Part shown: positions 1-6,154 of the stretch, in pieces
Position numbering within the stretch: position 1 is the stretch's first letter
Layout: each line of letters starts with the position of its first letter
Source: an uncultured Desulfobacterales bacterium
Lineage (GTDB): Bacteria > Desulfobacterota > Desulfobacteria > Desulfobacterales > G020354645
NCBI GenBank assembly: GCA_947259865.1
Contig: CAMYNZ010000174.1
Coordinates: forward strand, 1 to 7,785
Direction: 5' to 3'
DNA: 7,785 nt
Position numbers and translations under genes: made by a program
Notes under the pieces: model-generated
Seen by the model: the letters and a program-made list of their open reading frames with translations, nothing else
Databases searched by the model: none
Told to the model about the DNA's origin: nothing

Positions 1-26
1 AAAAATTGAGCAGCAACAATTGCATC

Positions 27-635
27 ATGGAAAACACAAACAATTTAAACATTGAGATGACCATGCGCGCTGATCGGGTATCGCGCTTTTACCCGATGCT
101 TTCGGCCGGTTTTGAGGTCAGCGCCCGGACGGCCTGCAGCGTGAAGGATTTGTTGTGCCGACAAATCGGTATCAGCGAAGATTATCTGGAGAAAAAAATC
201 CAGACGATTTTTTTGGACGGTAAAGTCATAGATGATGCCGAAGCACCGGTTGTGCTGGACGGATCAATTCTGTCGTTATCGGCCGCCATGCCCGGCCTGG
301 TTGGCGCCACCTTGCGCAGGGGGGGGCATCTGGCAGCCATGCGGGCCCAAATCTCTCATAACCAAAAAGGGTCAACCGTGACAGAGAAAAGGGGCAAGGT
401 AAGCCTGAAACTCTTTAACCTGACCACCAGAGATATCGGGTCATTTTTTCTGGCACAGGGTATTTGGATTTCAGGGAGAGACTTTGAAAACGTATTGAAC
501 AGTTATGGGTCCGATCTTCAGAAGGGATGCCGGCTGGCCCACCTCAACAACCAAGAAATCGCTGTTCAAAAACTGTTTGACATGGACTGGAAAAACAAGG
601 CTGTTTTTTTACGGGTCAACATGAGTCAAGATTGA
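27..635 (+). CDS. Hypothetical protein with N-terminal MoaD/ThiS-like beta-grasp domain and a C-terminal extension
   Basis: Function unknown. About 202 residues from the ATG at 27. The frame is also open back to a TTG at 6 and to the window edge, and ATGs at 57 and 63 are possible; no clear Shine-Dalgarno sequence decides. Numbering from the TTG, residues ~16-100 look like a beta-grasp fold. SVKDLL, IFLDGK, a VLDG turn and MPGLVG line up by eye with TVKDLL, IFVDGT, VLEEG and PPVGGG of the sulfur carrier encoded at 659-898. In a true MoaD/ThiS the chain would stop at the glycines. Here it runs on through ATLRRGG (~101-107) and about 100 more residues, which include a second apparent alpha/beta stretch (VSLKLFNL to AVFLRV). 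There is no signal peptide or membrane segment. The gene converges on the 659-898 gene with a 23-bp gap. The beta-grasp call is inference from pattern; the reading frame itself is convincing. Confidence 0.72.
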   Translation: MENTNNLNIEMTMRADRVSRFYPMLSAGFEVSARTACSVKDLLCRQIGISEDYLEKKIQTIFLDGKVIDDAEAPVVLDGSILSLSAAMPGLVGATLRRGGHLAAMRAQISHNQKGSTVTEKRGKVSLKLFNLTTRDIGSFFLAQGIWISGRDFENVLNSYGSDLQKGCRLAHLNNQEIAVQKLFDMDWKNKAVFLRVNMSQD

Positions 636-658
636 TTCATTGAGCGCTCGCATTTACT

Positions 659-898
659 TTAACCGCCGCCGACCGGGGGGAAAACACCGAGCCTGTTTCC
701 CTCTTCTAACACCGCATCAAGATCGGCCTGAGTCCCATCCACAAAGATCAGTTTGGCAGACTGGATCGGCACCCCCAGATGACGAAGAAGGTCTTTGACC
801 GTTGTGCCTTCCTCGACGTCAACCATATGAACCGGCCCTTTGGTTCCATCGGGGTTGTATTGTGAAAGTGCGGCATAAAGATTAACTTCGATTTTCAT
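659..898 (-). CDS. MoaD/ThiS family sulfur carrier protein
   Basis: A 79-residue protein, the usual size for MoaD/ThiS. It starts with MKIEVNLYAAL (first beta strand) and has TVKDLL at the main helix and LIFVDG in the middle. It ends in FPPVGGG, the glycine tail that in this family is adenylated by a MoeB/ThiF-type E1-like enzyme and then thiocarboxylated. Known members give sulfur to molybdopterin or tungstopterin (MoaD), thiazole (ThiS) or other acceptors; the sequence alone does not say which. The FPPV ending fits a MoaD-like protein better than ThiS. The start ATG at 898 has a purine-rich GGTGGGG close upstream. It is the last minus-strand gene of the fadN-fadA-hydrolase cluster, 77 bp after the hydrolase stop, so it could be co-transcribed. 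No partner gene (MoaE, MoeB/ThiF or a pterin oxidoreductase) is in view. Confidence 0.88.
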   Translation of the reverse strand: MKIEVNLYAALSQYNPDGTKGPVHMVDVEEGTTVKDLLRHLGVPIQSAKLIFVDGTQADLDAVLEEGNRLGVFPPVGGG

Positions 899-975
899 TT
901 CCCCACCGTATTCAGCCTCTTATACAGAGAACCAAACTATCATAGGACCCAATATATCCATCACCCGGCTCTCTT

Positions 976-1845
976 TCAAGCAGTTTCCGAATATGAGAAA
1001 AATTTTGAAATAATCTGAGTCATCTCCGCGGGTTTTTCCATGGGTATCAGATGGCCGGCAGAAAGAATGAGTTGATAAGAGGCGTTTGGAAACATCGAGA
1101 CGGCTTTTTTCAGATCGATGTAATTGCTATTGGCACTGTTTTCTCCTTCAACAACCAATACAGGGCAACCCACCCTGGGAAGCATCGGCCAGGGATCATA
1201 GGGCATGCCCCCCATAAAAAGCGAGGCTTCTTTTTGGGGCGGACAGGTAAGCTGCAGACCACCGGTTTCACCCGGTACCATGCCGTATTTGATGTAAAGA
1301 TCCAGCATTTCATCATCCCAATATTTAAAAAGACCTCTGGACCTTAAATACGTTCGAGCCACGGCGGCATCATCCCAAAAGTTACGCCGTTTGATGGACT
1401 TGCTGGCCAGGGGGTGTTCATCAACGGATATCTGAATTTTATAAAAATCCTGGGGCAAAAAGATAGGCTCTATCAATATCATCCCGGCCGCTTTGGGGCC
1501 ATAAACAGCTTCGGCCATTGCCATGACCGTAGCGCCCATTGAATGTCCCACCAAAAAGGGGTGATCGATGTTGAGCCTGTCACACAGTCGGCAGAGATCA
1601 TCCGCCAGTTTCATCCAGCTAAGACCCCCTTTGGCGGGATCGGTTTGGCGGTGATCACAAAAATAGGGGGCAATTATTTGAAAGGACTCCGACAACTCGC
1701 GCGCGATGGGATGCCATAGCCAGGGTAAAAATCCTGTTGCGTGCAGTAAAATAATGGGCGGCCCATCACCCTCATAAAAAAGGTATTGTAAATCAGCGTC
1801 ACCAATATCTTGTGAACGGATTGCCGGGTCAGTAATTTTTTTCAC
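976..1845 (-). CDS. Alpha/beta hydrolase, substrate unknown
   Basis: About 289 residues from the chosen GTG at 1845. The oxyanion-hole strand reads ILLHATGF (~31-39), the nucleophile elbow is GHSMG (~100-104, Ser102), and the catalytic His is in AGHLIPMEKP (~265). The usual Asp after strand 7 is missing (the sequence reads VVEGENSANS). The Glu after strand 6, in MILIEPIFLP (~126), sits where haloalkane dehalogenases of the DhaA type carry their catalytic Glu, so it is the best candidate acid. There is no signal peptide, so it is probably cytoplasmic. The frame is open up to a GTG at 1890, but that start would overlap the conserved end of the thiolase gene by 44 bp. GTGs at 1854 and 1845 sit at the thiolase stop and suggest translational coupling; none has a good ribosome site. 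Clustering with beta-oxidation genes suggests an acyl-CoA, ester or lactone substrate, but this is inference. Confidence 0.87.
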   Translation of the reverse strand: MKKITDPAIRSQDIGDADLQYLFYEGDGPPIILLHATGFLPWLWHPIARELSESFQIIAPYFCDHRQTDPAKGGLSWMKLADDLCRLCDRLNIDHPFLVGHSMGATVMAMAEAVYGPKAAGMILIEPIFLPQDFYKIQISVDEHPLASKSIKRRNFWDDAAVARTYLRSRGLFKYWDDEMLDLYIKYGMVPGETGGLQLTCPPQKEASLFMGGMPYDPWPMLPRVGCPVLVVEGENSANSNYIDLKKAVSMFPNASYQLILSAGHLIPMEKPAEMTQIISKFFSYSETA

Positions 1846-1846
1846 A

Positions 1847-3025
1847 TTAATCACAGAGTTCAAAAAGCGCTGCAGCCCCCATACCGCCACCGATGCACAT
1901 GGACTCTACCCCGTATTTGATATTTCTGGCTTGCATGTTAGCAAGCAGGGATGCGCAGAGCTTGGCTCCGGTGCAACCCAAGGGGTGGCCCAGCGCAATG
2001 GCCCCACCATTGATATTGATCTTATTCATATCAAGACCGAGCTCTCGGATGCAATACAGGGCCTGGGATGCAAAAGCTTCATTGATTTCAAAAAGTCCGA
2101 TATCTTTGACATCCATTCCGGTGAGCTTCATGAGCTTCGGAATGGCGTAGCGTGGGCCCACACCCATCTCATCCGGTTTACAACCAATGGTGGTGTAGCT
2201 TTTAAATACTGCGATTGGCTTTAGGCCCAACTGGTTAACTTTATCTTCTGACATAATTAGGGTGGCCGCCGCACCGTCGGTGGTCTGGGAAGAATTCCCG
2301 GCGGTGACGGTTCCATTGAGGGCAAAGGCCGGATTGAGGTTGGCCAGACCTTCCAGGGTGGTATCAGCGCGTATGCCATCGTCCAAATCGTGCTTGAAAG
2401 TCTCCTTTTTATAGGTGCCGTCCGATTGTTCGACAAACCGGGCGGCAGGCGTCGGAACCCGTTCGGTGAACAGATTCTTTTTCTGGGCATTGGCCGCTTT
2501 CATCTGCGAATGAAAGGCAAACTCATCCTGATCCTGCCGGCTGATGTTATATCTATTGGCGACATTTTCTGCCGTAATCCCCATTGATACGTAAATATCG
2601 GCATGTTTCTGGGAATACTCCGGGTGCGGTCTGGGCACATTCCCGCCCATGGGAACATAGGTCATTGATTCCACCCCTCCACCGATGGTGATATCCGACC
2701 ATCCCGCCATTACCCGCAACGAAGCCAATGCGATGGCTTCCAGGCCCGAAGAGCAGAACCGGTTAACCGTTGCACCGGTGACCCCAGTGGGAAAACCGGC
2801 GATTTGATTCACCAGTCTGCCTATATTCAGCCCCTGCTCCGCTTCCGGAAAGGCGCAACCAACCATGATATCCTCGATATCTTTCTTTTCAAGATTCGGT
2901 GTTTTTTCCACGACTGTGGAAAGAATGAAGGCAAGGAGGTCTTCGGGCCTGGTATCCTTAAAGGCGCCCTTGTTGCGCTTGCACCCCGGGGTTCGAATGG
3001 ACGTTACGATAAAGGCATCTCGCAT
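1847..3025 (-). CDS. fadA: Acetyl-CoA acyltransferase (thiolase)
   Basis: A full-length 392-residue thiolase. It cleaves 3-ketoacyl-CoA with CoA to acetyl-CoA and a shortened acyl-CoA, in the cytoplasm; some family members run the reverse condensation. The nucleophilic Cys is in NRFCSSGLEA (Cys91). NEAFA lies at 315-319, the active-site His is in ALGHPLGCTGAKL (His347), and the second catalytic Cys is in CIGGGMGAA (Cys377). The start ATG at 3025 is supported by AGGAGG eight bases upstream. It follows the fadN-type gene on the same strand, which fits a degradative beta-oxidation thiolase rather than a biosynthetic acetoacetyl-CoA thiolase, although chain-length preference cannot be read from the sequence. 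Its 3' end abuts or overlaps the downstream hydrolase gene. Confidence 0.96.
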   Translation of the reverse strand: MRDAFIVTSIRTPGCKRNKGAFKDTRPEDLLAFILSTVVEKTPNLEKKDIEDIMVGCAFPEAEQGLNIGRLVNQIAGFPTGVTGATVNRFCSSGLEAIALASLRVMAGWSDITIGGGVESMTYVPMGGNVPRPHPEYSQKHADIYVSMGITAENVANRYNISRQDQDEFAFHSQMKAANAQKKNLFTERVPTPAARFVEQSDGTYKKETFKHDLDDGIRADTTLEGLANLNPAFALNGTVTAGNSSQTTDGAAATLIMSEDKVNQLGLKPIAVFKSYTTIGCKPDEMGVGPRYAIPKLMKLTGMDVKDIGLFEINEAFASQALYCIRELGLDMNKININGGAIALGHPLGCTGAKLCASLLANMQARNIKYGVESMCIGGGMGAAALFELCD

Positions 3026-3033
3026 TGTTATTT

Positions 3034-3039
3034 CCTCCT
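3034..3039 (-). promoter_or_regulatory. Ribosome binding site of the thiolase gene
   Basis: AGGAGG on the minus strand, eight bases before the ATG at 3025. It is a near-perfect Shine-Dalgarno match and fixes the thiolase start. Confidence 0.85.
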
Positions 3040-3062
3040 GAGTTTAATTTAATTGAAGGATC

Positions 3063-3232
3063 GTGGAGTGTTGGAGTATTGGAGTATTGGCAAAAAACAA
3101 TCATTGCGGGTTGCGAGTTACACGTTGCGCGTTAAATTTTCTAACCCGTAACTCGGAACACGCAACTCGCAACAGTCACTTATCGCAAGCTCTATTAGGT
3201 CTTAATCCACCACTCCAATACTCCATTACTCC
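3063..3232. repeat. Nested inverted-repeat element in the fadN-fadA gap
   Basis: A 170-bp foldable block. The outer left arm (3063-3090) is a tandem run of 8-base TTGGAGTA-like units, and the outer right arm (3207-3232) is its inverse. A 14-base core, TGGAGTATTGGAGT (3072-3085), is matched exactly in inverse at 3212-3225. Inside lies a second pair built from GCGAGTT/GCGCGTT units: GTTGCGAGTT (3110-3119) is exactly inverted at 3164-3173, with looser pairing around it. The block has no believable protein. Its plus-strand translation reads like WSIGVL and LRVTRCAL, the kind of low-complexity peptide that mobile intergenic repeats give. It probably occurs in many copies in the genome (inference). 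In the fadN-fadA transcript it would form a long hairpin, possibly a stability or attenuation element. Confidence 0.75.
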
Positions 3233-3312
3233 TGCTTTTTATAGGATAAAACCTATTTACCATTTAAATTGTCGATCACCCTTAAAATCGTTTTGGACAT
3301 CAATGGCTCAAA
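3233..3312. other. Short AT-rich intergenic stretch after the fadN-type gene
   Basis: The rest of the 287-bp gap between the fadN-type and thiolase genes, beyond the repeat. It holds a weak hairpin (ATAGG/CCTAT around 3241-3256) with no proper T-run, so I do not call a terminator. Nothing else is recognisable. Confidence 0.4.
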
Positions 3313-5718
3313 TCAGTTTCTTAGTGGTTTCCCTGTGTTTAATATGTGTTCGATTCTGGCCTGGGTTTTTTCTTCCTTTAACAGATCCACAAATGTTTGC
3401 CGTTCAAGTTTTAAAATGAGGTCTTCATCGACCTCACTGTCGGCTCTCACATCGCCGCCACTGAGAACGTAGGCAATTTTACGAGCTAAAAAAGCATCGT
3501 ATTCGGATACAAACTTGGCATTGACCATGTTGAACAGTTCGGCGTTGGCCATGGCCGGTGCAGATTCACCAAAGACTTTTATTTTTCTTTTCACTTCCGG
3601 TGCATAGCCTTCAGCGACCATCTTCAAAATTTCTTTTTTTGCTTCCCCGATCAAATAATCCCGGTTAGCGACAACTCTATCGTTGGGGCGCAAAAAGCCG
3701 TTGGCCCTTGCTTCCGCGGCCGATGTTGAAACCTTGGCCGTGGCAATGGCCATGAAAGCGGGAATAAAAAGCTTTGCCAGATCAACTTCCGTGACTGCTG
3801 CAGGAATGGCGGTCACAAAATTCTTCCAGAGATTTAAACAGCCGCCGCCGGCCGGCAGCAAACCGACACCGACTTCGACCAGTCCCATGTAAAGCTCTGC
3901 ATGGGCCACCATCTTGTCGGCTGCCAGACAGAATTCACAGCCACCTGCCAGAGTTAAACCGTAGGGGGCCGCTACCACAGGAAAGGAGGCATAACGGGCC
4001 CTTTGCAACCCCACCTGCAGCTGCTCAAGCATTCCTTCAATCTCGCTGTATCTTTTATCTTTGGCCGCCGCCAGCACCATGCTAAGATCGGCCCCGGCTG
4101 AAAACGCCCCGGGCATACCACCGGCCTGATTGCCGATAACCAAACCGATACCTTCGGCATCAACGTGGTCGAGCGCCTGCCAGAGAAAATCAATTATTTC
4201 AGTGTTTATGGTATTCATCTTGGTGTTGAACTCAAGGCAAAAGACCCCATCATTTAAATCAACAAGGGCTGCGGAATTGCAGGATGTAACAGTCTTATCG
4301 GCGCCTTTGAGAGCCTTTAGCGAAAGAATGTTTTCGCTAACCACCTGTTCTCGATAGTCGCCGGCAGTGAAGTCATAAAAATATGTTTTGCCGTTTTCGG
4401 TTTTGTAAAAAGATGTATGGCCGGAATCCAGCATCTTGGTAATCTTGTCGGGCACCGCGAATTCATCAGCCCGCATTCTGGTAACCGAATCGGCAAGGTC
4501 AATGGCATCCCAGGTTTCAAAAGGCCCCATTTCAAAGTTAAATCCCCACTTCATGGCGTTATCAACTTCGACAACGGTGTCGGAAATTTCAGGAAGGCGG
4601 TTGGCGGCATAAATAAGGTTGTGGGTGATGACTTTCCAGGCAAAATTTGCGAGTTTGTCCTTGCCATAAACTACTGCTTTCATTTTCTCCGGCAAGCTTT
4701 TGGCCTTTTGGGCTGCCTGCAGACACGGGTAATCGGGGGGGGCATAGGCCTCATATTCCAGTGTGGCCGGGTTTATTACCTTGCGAATTTTTTTCCATTC
4801 GGGTGTCAGTTCAGTTTTGTAAAAGCCGCTTTGCGTTTTTTTGCCCAGGAGGTTTTTTTCAATCATTTTGCCTGCAAATTCGGGGAGCACGAAATTTTCT
4901 CGGGCCTCGTCGTTTTCGACCAGCTCATATGTATTTCGGGCCACATGACCCAGGGTATCGAGCCCGACAATATCTGCGGTTTTGAACATAGCTGTTTTGG
5001 GTCTTCCCATCACCGGCCCGAAAACGGCATCGACGTCCGCAATGGTCAGTCCATCTTCAAGCATCAACTGCATGGACAAAACCATACCCTGGACCCCGAT
5101 GCGATTGCCCACAAAATTGGGGGTGTCCTTGGCCCACACAATACCTTTTCCCAGGATACGCTCCCCAAAATCGGCCATGAAGTCCAAAATTTCGGGCCGG
5201 GTATCCTCAGCGGCAATTATTTCTAAAAGTTTCATGTAGCGTACCGGATTAAAAAAATGGGTACCCAAAAAGTGCTGTTTGAAGGCTTTGCTCAAACCTT
5301 TGCTCATGGCCTTCAAGGGAATTCCGGATGTATTGGTTGAAACGATGGCATCTTTTTTTCTCAGCGGTTCAATCCGTTTAAAAAGATCTTGCTTGATTTC
5401 CAGGTTTTCGACAACAACCTCAACAATCCAGTCGCAGGCAGCGATTTTATCAAAATCATCGGTCAGATTGCCGATCGTTATGCGGTCAATATCTTTTGCC
5501 TGCATCAAAAGGGAAGGACTTGACATGACAACGGCATCCAAACCGGCTTTCACGATTTTGTTTCTGGCAATCGGATCATTTTTTTGCTGATCGCTCAGAT
5601 CCTGTGGGACAACATCCAACAATAACGTTTTAATGCCGGTGCTGGCAAGCAGTGCCGCGATTCCACCGCCCATAACGCCAGAACCAATAACTGCGGCTGA
5701 TCTTATTTTTCTTCGCAT
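3313..5718 (-). CDS. fadN: 3-hydroxyacyl-CoA dehydrogenase/enoyl-CoA hydratase fusion (FadN type)
   Basis: About 801 residues. It hydrates trans-2-enoyl-CoA and then oxidises (3S)-hydroxyacyl-CoA with NAD+ to 3-ketoacyl-CoA, the substrate of the adjacent thiolase. The dehydrogenase comes first: Rossmann motif GSGVMG (12-17), STNTSGIPL (~127-135), catalytic His154 in THFFNP with Glu166, and NFVGNR (~201-206). A second dehydrogenase C-terminal repeat follows, with WGFNFEMGPFETWDAID (~391-407). The crotonase domain is C-terminal: oxyanion loop FSAGADL (539-545) and both catalytic glutamates, Glu595 in AGGCE and Glu615 in GLVEVGVG. This order is that of Bacillus FadN (YusL) and archaeal fusions, the reverse of E. 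coli FadB. I chose the ATG at 5718 because GGAGG sits five bases upstream. The ATG at 5745 adds nine residues, lacks a ribosome site and lies almost on the operator. The upstream palindrome suggests repression by a TetR-family fatty-acid regulator. Confidence 0.95.
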   Translation of the reverse strand: MRRKIRSAAVIGSGVMGGGIAALLASTGIKTLLLDVVPQDLSDQQKNDPIARNKIVKAGLDAVVMSSPSLLMQAKDIDRITIGNLTDDFDKIAACDWIVEVVVENLEIKQDLFKRIEPLRKKDAIVSTNTSGIPLKAMSKGLSKAFKQHFLGTHFFNPVRYMKLLEIIAAEDTRPEILDFMADFGERILGKGIVWAKDTPNFVGNRIGVQGMVLSMQLMLEDGLTIADVDAVFGPVMGRPKTAMFKTADIVGLDTLGHVARNTYELVENDEARENFVLPEFAGKMIEKNLLGKKTQSGFYKTELTPEWKKIRKVINPATLEYEAYAPPDYPCLQAAQKAKSLPEKMKAVVYGKDKLANFAWKVITHNLIYAANRLPEISDTVVEVDNAMKWGFNFEMGPFETWDAIDLADSVTRMRADEFAVPDKITKMLDSGHTSFYKTENGKTYFYDFTAGDYREQVVSENILSLKALKGADKTVTSCNSAALVDLNDGVFCLEFNTKMNTINTEIIDFLWQALDHVDAEGIGLVIGNQAGGMPGAFSAGADLSMVLAAAKDKRYSEIEGMLEQLQVGLQRARYASFPVVAAPYGLTLAGGCEFCLAADKMVAHAELYMGLVEVGVGLLPAGGGCLNLWKNFVTAIPAAVTEVDLAKLFIPAFMAIATAKVSTSAAEARANGFLRPNDRVVANRDYLIGEAKKEILKMVAEGYAPEVKRKIKVFGESAPAMANAELFNMVNAKFVSEYDAFLARKIAYVLSGGDVRADSEVDEDLILKLERQTFVDLLKEEKTQARIEHILNTGKPLRN

Positions 5719-5720
5719 AA

Positions 5721-5728
5721 TTACCTCC
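5721..5728 (-). promoter_or_regulatory. Ribosome binding site of the fadN-type gene
   Basis: GGAGGTAA on the minus strand directly before the ATG at 5718. It is a strong Shine-Dalgarno match and the reason for preferring that start over the in-frame ATG at 5745. Confidence 0.85.
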
Positions 5729-5748
5729 AACAAAAAGATACCCATAAA

Positions 5749-5768
5749 ATGAATGAATATTCATTCAT
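5749..5768. promoter_or_regulatory. FadR-type (TetR family) operator palindrome
   Basis: ATGAATGAATATTCATTCAT is a perfect 20-bp palindrome, 31 bp upstream of the fadN ATG. Its inner 18 bases fit TGAATGANTANTCATTCA, the consensus known for Bacillus subtilis FadR, at every defined position. That repressor is released by long-chain acyl-CoA and controls fadN-fadA-fadE in Bacillus. The site overlaps the -10 side of the predicted promoter, as expected for repression. Which regulator binds it here cannot be read from the window. Confidence 0.8.
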
Positions 5769-5795
5769 GTAGCAAAGACCGCTTTGGGGTGTCAA
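5767..5795 (-). promoter_or_regulatory. Candidate sigma70 promoter of the fadN cluster
   Basis: TTGACA, a perfect -35, lies at 5795-5790 on the minus strand. The -10 region is poor: CTACAT after 17 bases, or TACATG after 18. The operator begins inside this -10 region. The weak -10 leaves the exact start site open; a weaker distal promoter starting at TTGACT near 5866 is also conceivable. Confidence 0.45.
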
Positions 5796-5854
5796 GCAAA
5801 ACCTTTTTCATACCCGATAAATATGGGATATAAATTTATTTCATTTTATTTCAA

Positions 5855-5896
5855 TTGATTAGTCAAAACTATTTTAAACAAATGCTTGATTAGTCA
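5855..5896. repeat. Pair of 11-bp direct repeats, TTGATTAGTCA
   Basis: TTGATTAGTCA occurs at 5855-5865 and again at 5886-5896, 31 bp start to start, about three helical turns. Each copy is itself nearly palindromic (TTGA...TCA). The spacing on one DNA face suggests a second protein binding site upstream of fadN. On the minus strand the repeats also contain TTGACT or ATGACT, which could be mere -35 elements. Confidence 0.5.
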
Positions 5897-5925
5897 TATG
5901 ATAAAAATAATAACGGATAAGTCGT

Positions 5926-5945
5926 TAATGAATTATTATTCATTA
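5926..5945. promoter_or_regulatory. Second, degenerate FadR-like palindrome
   Basis: TAATGAATTATTATTCATTA has two exact 8-base arms around TATT. Read from 5929, it matches 13 of the 16 defined positions of TGAATGANTANTCATTCA. It lies about 180 bp upstream of the perfect site, so it could be an auxiliary operator for the same regulator. AT-rich chance symmetry is the alternative. Confidence 0.4.
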
Positions 5946-6154
5946 CAGTCTCCATTTTTTTTTGTATTCCAAAGGAAGATATTGGATTGACGGCTATAAT
6001 CGCCGCAGGCAGTTATGGTGATGGCACCCCGTGTAAGAATGGATCTGGCGGGGTAAGGTGGGGCCGGAATAGCCAGCCTATCTATTATCAAGTCTGACGG
6101 GATATGGAAATCTCAGGGGGGCGATACGATAAAAGCTCGGACGGCAAGGACCAT

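Larger units (their letters stand above)
5746..6154. other. 410-bp intergenic region upstream of fadN
   Basis: No convincing gene lies here. The part from 5746 to about 5960 is AT-rich and holds a perfect palindromic operator, a likely promoter, two 11-bp direct repeats and a second degenerate palindrome, each listed separately. The part from about 5975 to 6120 is GC-richer, has ACCCCG pairing with CGGGGT around 6027-6054, and carries one marginal small ORF (5987-6097, plus strand). I see no rho-independent terminator for the HD-GYP gene that ends at 6155. Confidence 0.6.

Noticed and set aside
642..649. The palindrome GAGCGCTC between the convergent genes, as a shared terminator
   Set aside because: It has no loop and no T-run, so it is not a plausible rho-independent terminator.
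1893..2224. Plus-strand open frames of 85 and 97 codons opposite the thiolase
   Set aside because: They are antisense to conserved thiolase motifs and lack ribosome sites or recognisable domains.
3063..3419. A 118-codon plus-strand open frame across the repeat element
   Set aside because: Its N-terminal part is a translation of the tandem repeat units and the rest crosses into the antisense of the fadN 3' end. It has no protein-family signal.
4417..5226. A 269-codon open frame on the plus strand, opposite the fadN-type gene
   Set aside because: It lies wholly antisense to the dehydrogenase domain, whose motifs are intact. The antisense translation shows no family motif and reads as a shadow of the real gene.
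5718..5745. The ATG at 5745 as the start of the fadN-type protein
   Set aside because: It has no ribosome site and lies four bases from the operator, whereas the ATG at 5718 follows GGAGG and directly precedes the Rossmann strand.
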